Positions 6,991-13,367 of a stretch of 55,564 bases of DNA are shown here, in pieces. A program made the position numbers and the translations under genes. Numbering within the stretch: position 1 is the stretch's first letter; each line of letters starts with the position of its first letter. Source of the DNA: Solobacterium sp. (GTDB lineage: Bacteria > Bacillota_I > Bacilli_A > Erysipelotrichales > Erysipelotrichaceae); contig JAGAVW010000004.1 of NCBI GenBank assembly GCA_017941735.1, positions 1 through 55,564 of the forward strand, written 5' to 3'. The notes under the pieces were generated by a model, which was not told where the DNA came from, made no database searches, and was given only the letters and a program-made list of their open reading frames with translations.

Positions 6991-7664
6991 ACAATCCCCT
7001 TCTCTTTCAAATAGTCCTTTGTCTTTTGAAAAGTCACTTTATTCCCAAAATCAAGAATATGTGTAGCATATTGATAGATTTCTTTTACATCATGCGAAAT
7101 CATAACGATGGTCATCCCATCTTGATTCAAGCGATGAATCAGTTGATACATCTCACTTGCGCGCTCTGGATCTAATCCCGTCACCGGTTCATCTAGTAAC
7201 AAGATTTCACTTGAAGCTAGTAAAGCCCGCGCGAGTAATACGCGTTGGCGTTGGCCTCCAGATAAGGTGCGATAAGAAGCGTTCGCTAAAGGTAACAAGT
7301 CCAACTTTTCCATCATCTCTTTGCATGCTTGTTTCATTTCTTTATCATAAAAGAATTTGTTTTTAAGACGATTGAGGCATCCAGATTGCACCACTTCCTC
7401 AACGGTTGCTGGGAAGTCTTCTTGTAAATTCATACTTTGTGGTAAATAACCAATTTGGTTTGGCTTAACACCATCCCCAAATTCAATTGTGCCTTCGCTT
7501 GGTTTCAATAAACCTAAGATAGTTTTCATAAGGGTCGTCTTTCCGGAACCATTTTCGCCAATCACACAAAGATAATCGCCCTTATCAATCGCAAAAGAAA
7601 GCTTTTCAATGATGCGATTATTTCCAAATTGTACTGATAAGTTTTCCGCTTTTAATACACTCAT
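6987..7664 (-). CDS. Metal ABC transporter ATP-binding protein (ZnuC-like)
   Basis: A 225-residue ABC ATPase. Walker A is GENGSGKTTLMK near residue 36, the Q-loop is YLPQS, the signature is LSGGQRQRVLLARAL near 132, Walker B is ILLLDEPVTGLD near 152 and the switch His is in VMISHDVKEI. The short domain without a C-terminal extension is typical of metal importers. It sits between the binding protein and permease genes with four-base overlaps on both sides. Confidence 0.93.
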   Translation of the reverse strand: MSVLKAENLSVQFGNNRIIEKLSFAIDKGDYLCVIGENGSGKTTLMKTILGLLKPSEGTIEFGDGVKPNQIGYLPQSMNLQEDFPATVEEVVQSGCLNRLKNKFFYDKEMKQACKEMMEKLDLLPLANASYRTLSGGQRQRVLLARALLASSEILLLDEPVTGLDPERASEMYQLIHRLNQDGMTIVMISHDVKEIYQYATHILDFGNKVTFQKTKDYLKEKGIV

Positions 7665-8620
7665 TTTGCTAATGCTCTTTCTAATATTTCTAAATTCTTT
7701 TCCATATAACCAAGATAAGATTCCTTTGCATCAATGTGATCTTTTGAAACCGATTGAATGGAATGAATAACTAGGATTTCTTGGTCTTTATCCTTGGTAT
7801 TTTCAATCACTGTTTTGGCCAATTTTTGATCCGATGTTTCTAATACTAAAATATGTTTTAATTGTTTTTCATCTACGATATTCGCAAGAAAGCGAATCGT
7901 TTCAAAACTTGCTTCCGTTTCCGCACTACACCCTACAAATGCCGCATAATAATCCAAACCATAATCTTCTACTAAGTAACGGAATGGGAAGCGGTCCGCA
8001 AATAATATCGTTTTCACAGGTGCTTCTTGAATCATGGCTTCATATTGTTTATCTAAATTTTCCAATTTTTCACAATACTTCTTCGCATTTTCTTCATAGA
8101 TGGCTTTGTGACTTGGATCAAGTTGAATTAGCTTCGCTTTGATTTCATTTACACAAATTAAGGCATTTTTTAAGCTCAGCCACACATGCTCATCGTAGGC
8201 TTCTTCCTCCTCTTCTTCTTCATGCGCTTCCATACCTTCTTTGACTTCTTCTAAATGAACCCGGTTTTCTAAGACATCAAATAGACGCGTCGTTAGGCGT
8301 TTGTCATTTGGATGAGCTTGTAAGGCATCTTCGGCCCATTCATCGGATTCGCCACCTACATATAAGAAGTAATCACAATTCGATATCTGAATTAAATCCT
8401 CTGCCGTTGGTTGAAAATTATGCAGATCAATGCCTTTATCTAACAAGTAAGTCACTTCAATCCCATCGACTCCTTGCGTCAATTCTTTTACCCAATCGTA
8501 TTCCGGAAAGATGGTGGTAATCACATGAATTTTATCTTCTGCAACTTGTCTTTGTTGGCCACAACCAACCAATAAACAAAAGGCGATTAACCCCAGTATT
8601 CTTTTTATTTGTTTCGACAT
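7661..8620 (-). CDS. Metal ABC transporter substrate-binding lipoprotein (ZnuA/AdcA-like)
   Basis: A 319-residue cluster A-I metal-binding lipoprotein, lipobox LVGC near residue 20. Ligand motifs are GIDLHNFQP (first His) and DEHVWLSLKNA (second His). The third position is FADRFPFRYL, with Asp where many ZnuA proteins have His, and the region VGCSAETEASFETI supplies the last acidic ligand. An acidic loop (EAHEEEEEEEAYDEH) precedes the second ligand, as in zinc-type proteins. It captures the ion outside the membrane. Its start overlaps fur by 16 bases. Confidence 0.92.
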   Translation of the reverse strand: MSKQIKRILGLIAFCLLVGCGQQRQVAEDKIHVITTIFPEYDWVKELTQGVDGIEVTYLLDKGIDLHNFQPTAEDLIQISNCDYFLYVGGESDEWAEDALQAHPNDKRLTTRLFDVLENRVHLEEVKEGMEAHEEEEEEEAYDEHVWLSLKNALICVNEIKAKLIQLDPSHKAIYEENAKKYCEKLENLDKQYEAMIQEAPVKTILFADRFPFRYLVEDYGLDYYAAFVGCSAETEASFETIRFLANIVDEKQLKHILVLETSDQKLAKTVIENTKDKDQEILVIHSIQSVSKDHIDAKESYLGYMEKNLEILERALAK

Positions 8621-9021
8621 GCTTCACAAACCCCCATAAATACCGTTCTTCTTGCATCAACCATAAAGCCATGCTCTTCATAGATATGATGCTCTACTTT
8701 TCCAATCTCATCACAATGTAAATGAATGAGCTTCCCACAAACTACACATTTGCAGTGATAACATGGATGCTCCTCATGTTCTTCGTGACCGGTATACTCA
8801 AAACAAGCAGGTGTGGTTTCATCAACAATGGTTTTAATCGCAATCCCTTCTTTCGTCATGGTTTCAAGATGACGATATACGGTAGTTAAACCAATACGAT
8901 ACCCACTCTGCTTGAGTTCTTGATAAATGTCCTTTGCGGTTGCGTGTGCACCCTTTTTTCTTTTTAGGCATTCACGCACCACTGCTTTTTGACTGGTTTG
9001 ATACGATTCCTTTTGATTCAT
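8605..9021 (-). CDS. Fur family transcriptional regulator, probably zinc-sensing (Zur-like)
   Basis: A 138-residue Fur-family repressor. The N-terminal winged helix contains GLTTVYRHLETM, followed by the metal-binding dimerisation domain HEEHEEHPCYHCKCVVCGKLIHLH (in two parts) and a C-terminal CEAC. The two CxxC pairs form the structural zinc site. As first gene of the ABC importer operon it most likely represses the operon and itself under zinc sufficiency; iron or manganese sensing cannot be excluded. There is no Shine-Dalgarno sequence before the ATG and the predicted leader is only about ten bases. Confidence 0.9.
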   Translation of the reverse strand: MNQKESYQTSQKAVVRECLKRKKGAHATAKDIYQELKQSGYRIGLTTVYRHLETMTKEGIAIKTIVDETTPACFEYTGHEEHEEHPCYHCKCVVCGKLIHLHCDEIGKVEHHIYEEHGFMVDARRTVFMGVCEACRNK

Positions 9022-9024
9022 AAT

Positions 9025-9041
9025 TTGAAAATCGTTTTCAA
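9025..9041. promoter_or_regulatory. Palindromic operator (putative Zur box)
   Basis: TTGAAAATCGTTTTCAA is a 7-3-7 inverted repeat lying four bases upstream of the fur start codon. It overlaps the last two bases of the fur -10 box and covers the predicted start site. Its size and symmetry are those of a Fur-family operator, so autorepression of the whole operon is likely. Confidence 0.75.
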
Positions 9042-9068
9042 TTTACTCTTTTTTTTCATGTCTGTCAA
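9040..9068 (-). promoter_or_regulatory. Promoter of the fur-ABC operon
   Basis: Minus-strand TTGACA (9068-9063), a 17-base spacer and TAAATT (9045-9040). The start site would fall near 9033, inside the palindrome. Confidence 0.8.
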
Positions 9069-9082
9069 TGCATAGGTATAAT
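9054..9082 (+). promoter_or_regulatory. Promoter of the MazG-like gene
   Basis: TATAAT at 9077-9082 with a poor -35 (TTTCAT at 9054-9059, 17-base spacer). It overlaps the divergent fur promoter, so occupancy of one may affect the other. Confidence 0.6.
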
Positions 9083-9105
9083 GAATACGAAAGAGAGACC
9101 ACATT

Positions 9106-9423
9106 ATGAAGCAAAAAACAATTGAGGAAATCAAACAATTTACAAAAGACCGGGATTGGGATCAATTTCATACCCCCAGCAATCTCGCAAAATCCATCTG
9201 TATTGAAGCAGGTGAACTATTAGAATGCTTTCAATGGGATGATCATTATGACTTGACACATGTCAAAGAAGAACTTGCGGATGTGCTTGTTTACTGTATT
9301 GATTTAGCGCTGAAGCTTGATGTGGATATCGATACCATCATTCATGAGAAGATGCAGAAAAACGCAAAAAAATACCCTGTTGCAAAAGCAAAAGGGTCTT
9401 CTAAGAAATATGATGAACTCTAA
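9106..9423 (+). CDS. MazG-like nucleotide pyrophosphohydrolase
   Basis: A 105-residue all-alpha NTP pyrophosphohydrolase of the MazG-like type. The metal-binding signature EAGELLECFQW (residues 31-41) followed by KEELADVLVYCIDLA (54-68) gives the ExxE...ExxD arrangement. Such enzymes hydrolyse dNTPs or NTPs to monophosphates and pyrophosphate, cleaning damaged nucleotides from the pool. GAGAG lies about ten bases before the ATG. It is divergent from fur and convergent with the nucleosidase gene, whose stop codon abuts its own. Confidence 0.88.
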   Translation: MKQKTIEEIKQFTKDRDWDQFHTPSNLAKSICIEAGELLECFQWDDHYDLTHVKEELADVLVYCIDLALKLDVDIDTIIHEKMQKNAKKYPVAKAKGSSKKYDEL

Positions 9424-10200
9424 TTAGATGCCACTTTCAATGAGGGCTTGAATGAGTTTTGCGCTATGTTGCGCGGCGATTGGTGCATATTCTGCAAACG
9501 TGAGGCCTTCTTTCTCTTCCGCATTATCGGAAATTGCGCGCACAATCACAAAGGGAACATGATTGAGATAACACGTTTGGGCAATTGCACCCCCTTCCAT
9601 CTCGCAACATAATCCACCATACATCGATACAATTCGATCTTTATCTTTTGAATCCGCAATGAATTGATCTCCAGAACAGATGCGCCCTTCAACCACCTGT
9701 AGTTCTGGTAACAATTCGGTTGCGGTTTCTTTTACGCGTTTTAATAATGTTTCATCCGCTGGAAAAGAGATTAAACCAGTATAAGGGATTTCTCCTTTTT
9801 GAAAGCCAATTGGACTTACATCATAATCGTGTTGGACAGCATCGGTTGAAAGAACCAAATCCCCAATATGTAAGCGCGCATCCAAAGAACCGGCTACACC
9901 AATATTGATAATTCTTGTCGCATGAAATAAATGAATTAAGGAGTGGGCACAAATGCCGGCATTGACCTTTCCCATACCACACTTTACAACTACTACTTCA
10001 TGGTTTCCTAAAGCCCCCACCACAAATTCCATATCCGCAATCGTCTCTACTTTTTCAATGGTCATTGCTTCTTTTAAAAGAGCCACTTCATCATCCATTG
10101 CCCCGATGATGCCAACGCGCTCAACCGCTTGCCTTTCATCCTCAAAACCACAGCCAAACGCCATTCCAGCACATACTTTAATAAATGTAGTTAATTTCAT
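9424..10200 (-). CDS. mtnN: 5'-methylthioadenosine/S-adenosylhomocysteine nucleosidase
   Basis: The enzyme cleaves adenine from MTA and SAH, recycling by-products of SAM chemistry. Family motifs are VGIIGAMDDEVALLKEAM, KCGMGKVNAGICAHSLI, GVAGSLDARLHIGDLVLS, CEMEGGAIAQTCYLN (substrate Glu) and VRAISDNAEE (catalytic Asp). At 258 residues it carries about 28 extra residues before the usual start (MKLTTFIKVCAGMAFGCGF and a charged stretch). The extension is supported by AAGGAG nine bases before the ATG at 10200, and no good alternative start exists near the family start. Only one base separates it from the upstream esterase-like gene. Confidence 0.9.
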   Translation of the reverse strand: MKLTTFIKVCAGMAFGCGFEDERQAVERVGIIGAMDDEVALLKEAMTIEKVETIADMEFVVGALGNHEVVVVKCGMGKVNAGICAHSLIHLFHATRIINIGVAGSLDARLHIGDLVLSTDAVQHDYDVSPIGFQKGEIPYTGLISFPADETLLKRVKETATELLPELQVVEGRICSGDQFIADSKDKDRIVSMYGGLCCEMEGGAIAQTCYLNHVPFVIVRAISDNAEEKEGLTFAEYAPIAAQHSAKLIQALIESGI

Positions 10201-10201
10201 A

Positions 10202-10849
10202 TTAGTTTTCTCCTTCCATCAATTGTTTTAAACACCAACCAAACGCTTTTGTTAAACGACTATTCACATCCTTAAAATGATTTCCTTCATTCCATTCAAG
10301 TGTGGTAGTAACGCCTTGCTTTACAAGTAAGTCCTCTTGTAACAAGATGCGCTCCCGTACTTTCTGCATCGTTGGATTTTTTGATTTATCTTCCTTGTCA
10401 CCTAGACTTAAATAAACATACTTTGCCTGCATGGGATGCGTATTTATAAATTCGTCCCAACCTTCATACCAAACTGAAGGAGACGCACACGCAAGGGCGG
10501 TAAATGCATCACTTTTATAACCTGCCCATAAGCTAAATAAACTTGCTAAAGAATAACCACCTAAAATAACTGGAAGATCATATTCTTTTCCGAGCGCTTC
10601 TACTTCCTTTAGCGTATTTTGGGCATTTCCACCAAAGTCATTCTTTCCAAAGACCGCTTTTGCAGGCCATGGAGAAAGGGCATCGTTCCAGTTTGTAACA
10701 GGATAAGCGATAAAAGAGAAATCTTTGGTGTAGTGCGCCTTTAAATAAGCGATTTCTTCTTGGACAAAAGCGGATTCTTCTTCAGCCATCAGTTGTACAC
10801 AAAGAAAACGCGGGTTATCGCCTTGATATAGCAGTAATTTGTCATTCAT
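10202..10849 (-). CDS. Alpha/beta-hydrolase fold protein (esterase-like)
   Basis: A 215-residue protein with a nucleophile elbow GGYSLASLFSLWAG near residue 97 (G-x-S-x-x-S) and a late His in NEGNHFKD, consistent with an alpha/beta hydrolase of the esterase D/putative esterase type. SPSVWYEGWDEFI after the elbow is also seen in that group. No signal peptide is visible, so it acts in the cytosol. It is translationally linked to the nucleosidase gene, but no shared pathway is obvious. Substrate unknown. Confidence 0.75.
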   Translation of the reverse strand: MNDKLLLYQGDNPRFLCVQLMAEEESAFVQEEIAYLKAHYTKDFSFIAYPVTNWNDALSPWPAKAVFGKNDFGGNAQNTLKEVEALGKEYDLPVILGGYSLASLFSLWAGYKSDAFTALACASPSVWYEGWDEFINTHPMQAKYVYLSLGDKEDKSKNPTMQKVRERILLQEDLLVKQGVTTTLEWNEGNHFKDVNSRLTKAFGWCLKQLMEGEN

Positions 10850-10866
10850 CTCTACTATCTTACCAC

Positions 10867-10890
10867 TAAAAAAGGCATCCGTAGATGCCT
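10867..10890 (-). terminator. Terminator after the Asn/Gln-rich protein gene
   Basis: A 7-bp stem (10873-10879 with 10884-10890) with loop TACG is followed on the minus strand by five T. It lies between the 10895 gene and the esterase-like gene and separates their transcription. Confidence 0.8.
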
Positions 10891-10894
10891 GTTA

Positions 10895-11608
10895 TTAACG
10901 TCCTCCTAAGAGTTGGCTTGCAAGTCCAAAGAGTTGGTTCACATTGATTTGGCCGTTGCTGTTAAACGCATTTTGACTTGCCCCATTCAACAAGGAATAG
11001 AGTTGTTGCGCTTGTAAGTTATTCCCTGTATTACCAGATAAGAAGCTCTCTAAATACGCATTATTGTTACCACCTAAGGATAATACACCCGATTGGGTTT
11101 GTGGTTGTGCGCCAAAGAGGCTACCAAATAAGCTAGTTGGTTGTTGTTGGGTTTGTCCTAATAAGGAATTAAAGAGATTTTGGGAACTTGTGTATGCTTG
11201 GGATTGTTGTTGTTTACGATTCTTAAACAACTTCAATAACATGACAAGCATTAAGATTTCTTTGAAATCTAACTTCCCATCAAACAACGCACGTAATCCA
11301 GCATTGTTGTTCGCATTTCCATTGTTAAGGAAACCACCAGTGAATTGTAATAATTCCGTTGGATCAATTGCCCCTTGTGCCCCGGTTAAGAGTTGCATAA
11401 TCGCATTGCTGCCAAGGCCTTTTGTTACCTCTTCTAAGCTTTCTGCATTTGCTGCACTTCCTAATACACCCTTTAACATTGCTGTTAAGGCATCATCTTC
11501 CCCAGGCATGGCACGTTTTGGCCCTTCTGCGCATTCTTCCACAACGGCATTTAAAAGCGCTGGATTTGCTTGTAATGCTTCTAAAACTTGATTCGTTAAA
11601 TCACTCAT
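10895..11608 (-). CDS. Low-complexity Asn/Gln/Leu/Gly-rich protein, 237 aa, unknown
   Basis: I do not recognise a family. Residues 1-75 look ordered and helical (LTNQVLEALQANPALLNAVV). A short hydrophobic and basic segment follows at about 115-133 (KEILMLVMLLKLFKNRK). The rest is rich in N, Q, S, G, L and F, with repeated FG/LFG units such as SLFGSLFG, QLFGLAS and clusters QQQ and NNN. No signal peptide or cysteine is in the tail. The gene directly follows the PC4-like gene with a two-base gap and ends in a good terminator, so the two form an operon. Storage, scaffold or phase-separating roles are only guesses. Confidence 0.7.
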   Translation of the reverse strand: MSDLTNQVLEALQANPALLNAVVEECAEGPKRAMPGEDDALTAMLKGVLGSAANAESLEEVTKGLGSNAIMQLLTGAQGAIDPTELLQFTGGFLNNGNANNNAGLRALFDGKLDFKEILMLVMLLKLFKNRKQQQSQAYTSSQNLFNSLLGQTQQQPTSLFGSLFGAQPQTQSGVLSLGGNNNAYLESFLSGNTGNNLQAQQLYSLLNGASQNAFNSNGQINVNQLFGLASQLLGGR

Positions 11609-11610
11609 TT

Positions 11611-11868
11611 TTAGTCCTCCTTTAGGTCTTCCATTTCATTGAGTAAAGATTTCAATTCCTTTAATTCTTCCAAATTTAAAGTAATCCCTTTCCCCATTCT
11701 TCTTTCTCCATCGGAATTCGTTGTCCAATTACGAATATCATAAACAGGGTTTGCTTCATTATAAGAAATCAAGTTTACTTCTTTTGAGTAAACATTCCCA
11801 TTATTTGCTTCGTTTTTACTTAGGGTTCCGAATTGTTGTTCTACATCGAATTTAAATTCTCTAGGCAT
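11611..11868 (-). CDS. PC4/YdbC-family ssDNA-binding protein
   Basis: An 85-residue protein resembling the bacterial YdbC family, which has the fold of the eukaryotic coactivator PC4 and binds single-stranded nucleic acid. Diagnostic parts are KEVNLISYNEANPVYDIRNW and MGKGITLNLEELKELKSLL. I start at the ATG at 11868 because AAAGGAGAG lies upstream and YdbC proteins begin with this kind of FKFD strand; a 13-residue upstream extension is unlikely. It heads a two-gene unit with the Asn/Gln-rich protein. Confidence 0.82.
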   Translation of the reverse strand: MPREFKFDVEQQFGTLSKNEANNGNVYSKEVNLISYNEANPVYDIRNWTTNSDGERRMGKGITLNLEELKELKSLLNEMEDLKED

Positions 11869-11992
11869 ATCGTAATACTCTCCTTTAGATAAAAATAGCA
11901 TAACCATGCAAATTTATCCAATTATTTGAAATTATTTTTGAAAGGGTTTTCTTTTCATTGAAAATTCTTTCACAAATGCCTATAACATGCGC

Positions 11993-12007
11993 TTGTAAAC
12001 GGTATCA
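11993..12007 (+). promoter_or_regulatory. Candidate catabolite-responsive element (cre) in intergenic region
   Basis: TTGTAAACGGTATCA fits the degenerate cre consensus WTGNAANCGNWNNCW at every defined position. It lies in the 230-base space between the divergent 11868 and 12135 genes, about 60 bases upstream of the candidate promoter of 12135. A weaker copy starts near 12018. Apart from these and the promoter, I see only AT-rich sequence in this interval. Confidence 0.4.
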
Positions 12008-12068
12008 GGTTTTCGTAAATGAAAACGCTTAAAAATCGCATAACTATCGTATTTTTCGGTATTTTCAA

Positions 12069-12097
12069 TTGTTTTAAAATGGGATGCTTGCTACAGT
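12069..12097 (+). promoter_or_regulatory. Candidate promoter of the 12135 gene
   Basis: TTGTTT (12069-12074), a 17-base spacer and TACAGT (12092-12097). The start would be near 12104, giving a 30-base leader with the ribosome site AGAGGAG. Confidence 0.5.
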
Positions 12098-12134
12098 AAT
12101 TTTGACAAATAAACGTCTTAGAGGAGATTGAAAT

Positions 12135-12458
12135 ATGAAAAGTCAACGAATTAATTTATGCGATATGAGCAATGATACAAATCACTTCGAATTAGAAGCA
12201 GAAGTTTCAGGAAACCGTCTTACCTTGATTGGAGAGTTTACACATCTCAACAATGCTCTAATAAAGAAAACTGGTTCAAGTGAATACTATTACTTCCTAG
12301 ATGAAGAAAATACCGATAAATTCTTCCATAGTATCCATGCGAAAAACTTCGATTTGGAGGCCATGAAAGAAAAATTCAACGGTTTATATGCTTCTAGTGA
12401 TTTCCGTGAATTCTGTACCGCAAATCAAATCAAATATGCTTTCTACAATATTGCTTAA
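12135..12458 (+). CDS. Hypothetical protein, 107 aa
   Basis: I do not recognise a family. The protein is soluble-looking and aromatic-rich (SSEYYYFLDEE, KYAFYNIA), with no signal or membrane segment. A strong ribosome site (AGAGGAG) sits nine bases before the ATG, and a long hairpin terminator follows the stop, so it is a genuine single-gene unit. A cre-like site lies upstream. Confidence 0.7.
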   Translation: MKSQRINLCDMSNDTNHFELEAEVSGNRLTLIGEFTHLNNALIKKTGSSEYYYFLDEENTDKFFHSIHAKNFDLEAMKEKFNGLYASSDFREFCTANQIKYAFYNIA

Positions 12459-12486
12459 AGGATGTATCTAAGATACATCCTTTTCT
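12457..12486. terminator. Bidirectional terminator between convergent genes
   Basis: A near-perfect 13-bp inverted repeat (12457-12469 with 12471-12483) is flanked by T-rich sequence on the plus side. It covers the stop codons of both the 12135 gene and the ribokinase gene. On the minus strand the A-rich left arm supplies only a short T-run. Confidence 0.8.
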
Positions 12487-13355
12487 TTGACTTCTTCGTA
12501 AGTAGGAATAGATGGTGCAGCCCCTTTTCGTGTGACACTAATTGCGGAAGCTATACTTGCATCATGCATCGCTTCTTGTATCGCTTTTCCTTTTGTTAAA
12601 GAGGCAATAAAGTATCCCGTATAAGTATCCCCTGCTCCTGTTGTATCGACTGCTTCAACCTTATAAATGCCTTCTTCATATACTTTATCTTGATCAAAGG
12701 CAATCGAACCTTGATGACCTAGCGTTACAACAAGTGAGAGTTGTGGATATTTTTGATGCAATATTTCATAAGCTTCTTTGGGAGAAGATTCGTTCGTAAT
12801 TTGCGCCATTTCAACTTCATTGACTAATAACCAATTGATTTTTGTTAAATCGATGGTATCAATCGTTTCGTTATATGGAGAAGGATTCAGAAAGATCACC
12901 ATGCCCTTACGATTTCCCTCTTCTACGATTTCTTTTAAACAATTGATTTCATTTTGTAAGACAAGATAATCCCCTTTTTCAAAATGTGAGAATACTTCCG
13001 GGATATCTTCTTTTTGAATGGCATCATTTGAGCCATGAATTAATAGAATACGATTTTCACCATGGGCATCGACTTCAATGACCGCATTTCCTTGTGGCGC
13101 ACGGACTTCTTTTAAGAAGGTCGTATTGACCCCTGTTTCTTCTAACAATTCCTTTAAGAATTGTCCTTCTTTACCAATACAGCCAGCATGATAAACCTCT
13201 GCCCCAGCACGCGCTAAAGCAATGGATTGGTTCAATCCTTTCCCTCCGGCATTGATTTCTTGCGATAAGGCACTGCGTGTTTCACCTGGTAATACAAATT
13301 GATCGACATGATAGACATAGTCGATGTTTAAAGAACCAAAATTCAATACTTTCAT
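12468..13355 (-). CDS. Ribokinase-like PfkB family sugar kinase
   Basis: A 295-residue PfkB-family kinase close to ribokinase, which makes ribose 5-phosphate with ATP. The substrate motif is SQEINAGGKGLNQSIALARAGA near residue 32 (in two parts), LVNEVEMAQI is central, and the anion-hole and catalytic motif DTTGAGDTYTGYF lies near 236. It ends the minus-strand run glycosyltransferase, ABC fusion, kinase, and starts 12 bases after the ABC stop. No ribose transporter or pyranase is adjacent, so another sugar or nucleoside is possible. Confidence 0.85.
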   Translation of the reverse strand: MKVLNFGSLNIDYVYHVDQFVLPGETRSALSQEINAGGKGLNQSIALARAGAEVYHAGCIGKEGQFLKELLEETGVNTTFLKEVRAPQGNAVIEVDAHGENRILLIHGSNDAIQKEDIPEVFSHFEKGDYLVLQNEINCLKEIVEEGNRKGMVIFLNPSPYNETIDTIDLTKINWLLVNEVEMAQITNESSPKEAYEILHQKYPQLSLVVTLGHQGSIAFDQDKVYEEGIYKVEAVDTTGAGDTYTGYFIASLTKGKAIQEAMHDASIASAISVTRKGAAPSIPTYEEVKEKDVS

Positions 13356-13367
13356 CGTTTACCCTTT

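Noticed and set aside
11064..11591. 175-residue plus-strand frame
   Set aside because: Antisense shadow of the Asn/Gln-rich gene, without ribosome site or recognisable domain; the minus-strand gene has both a ribosome site and a terminator.
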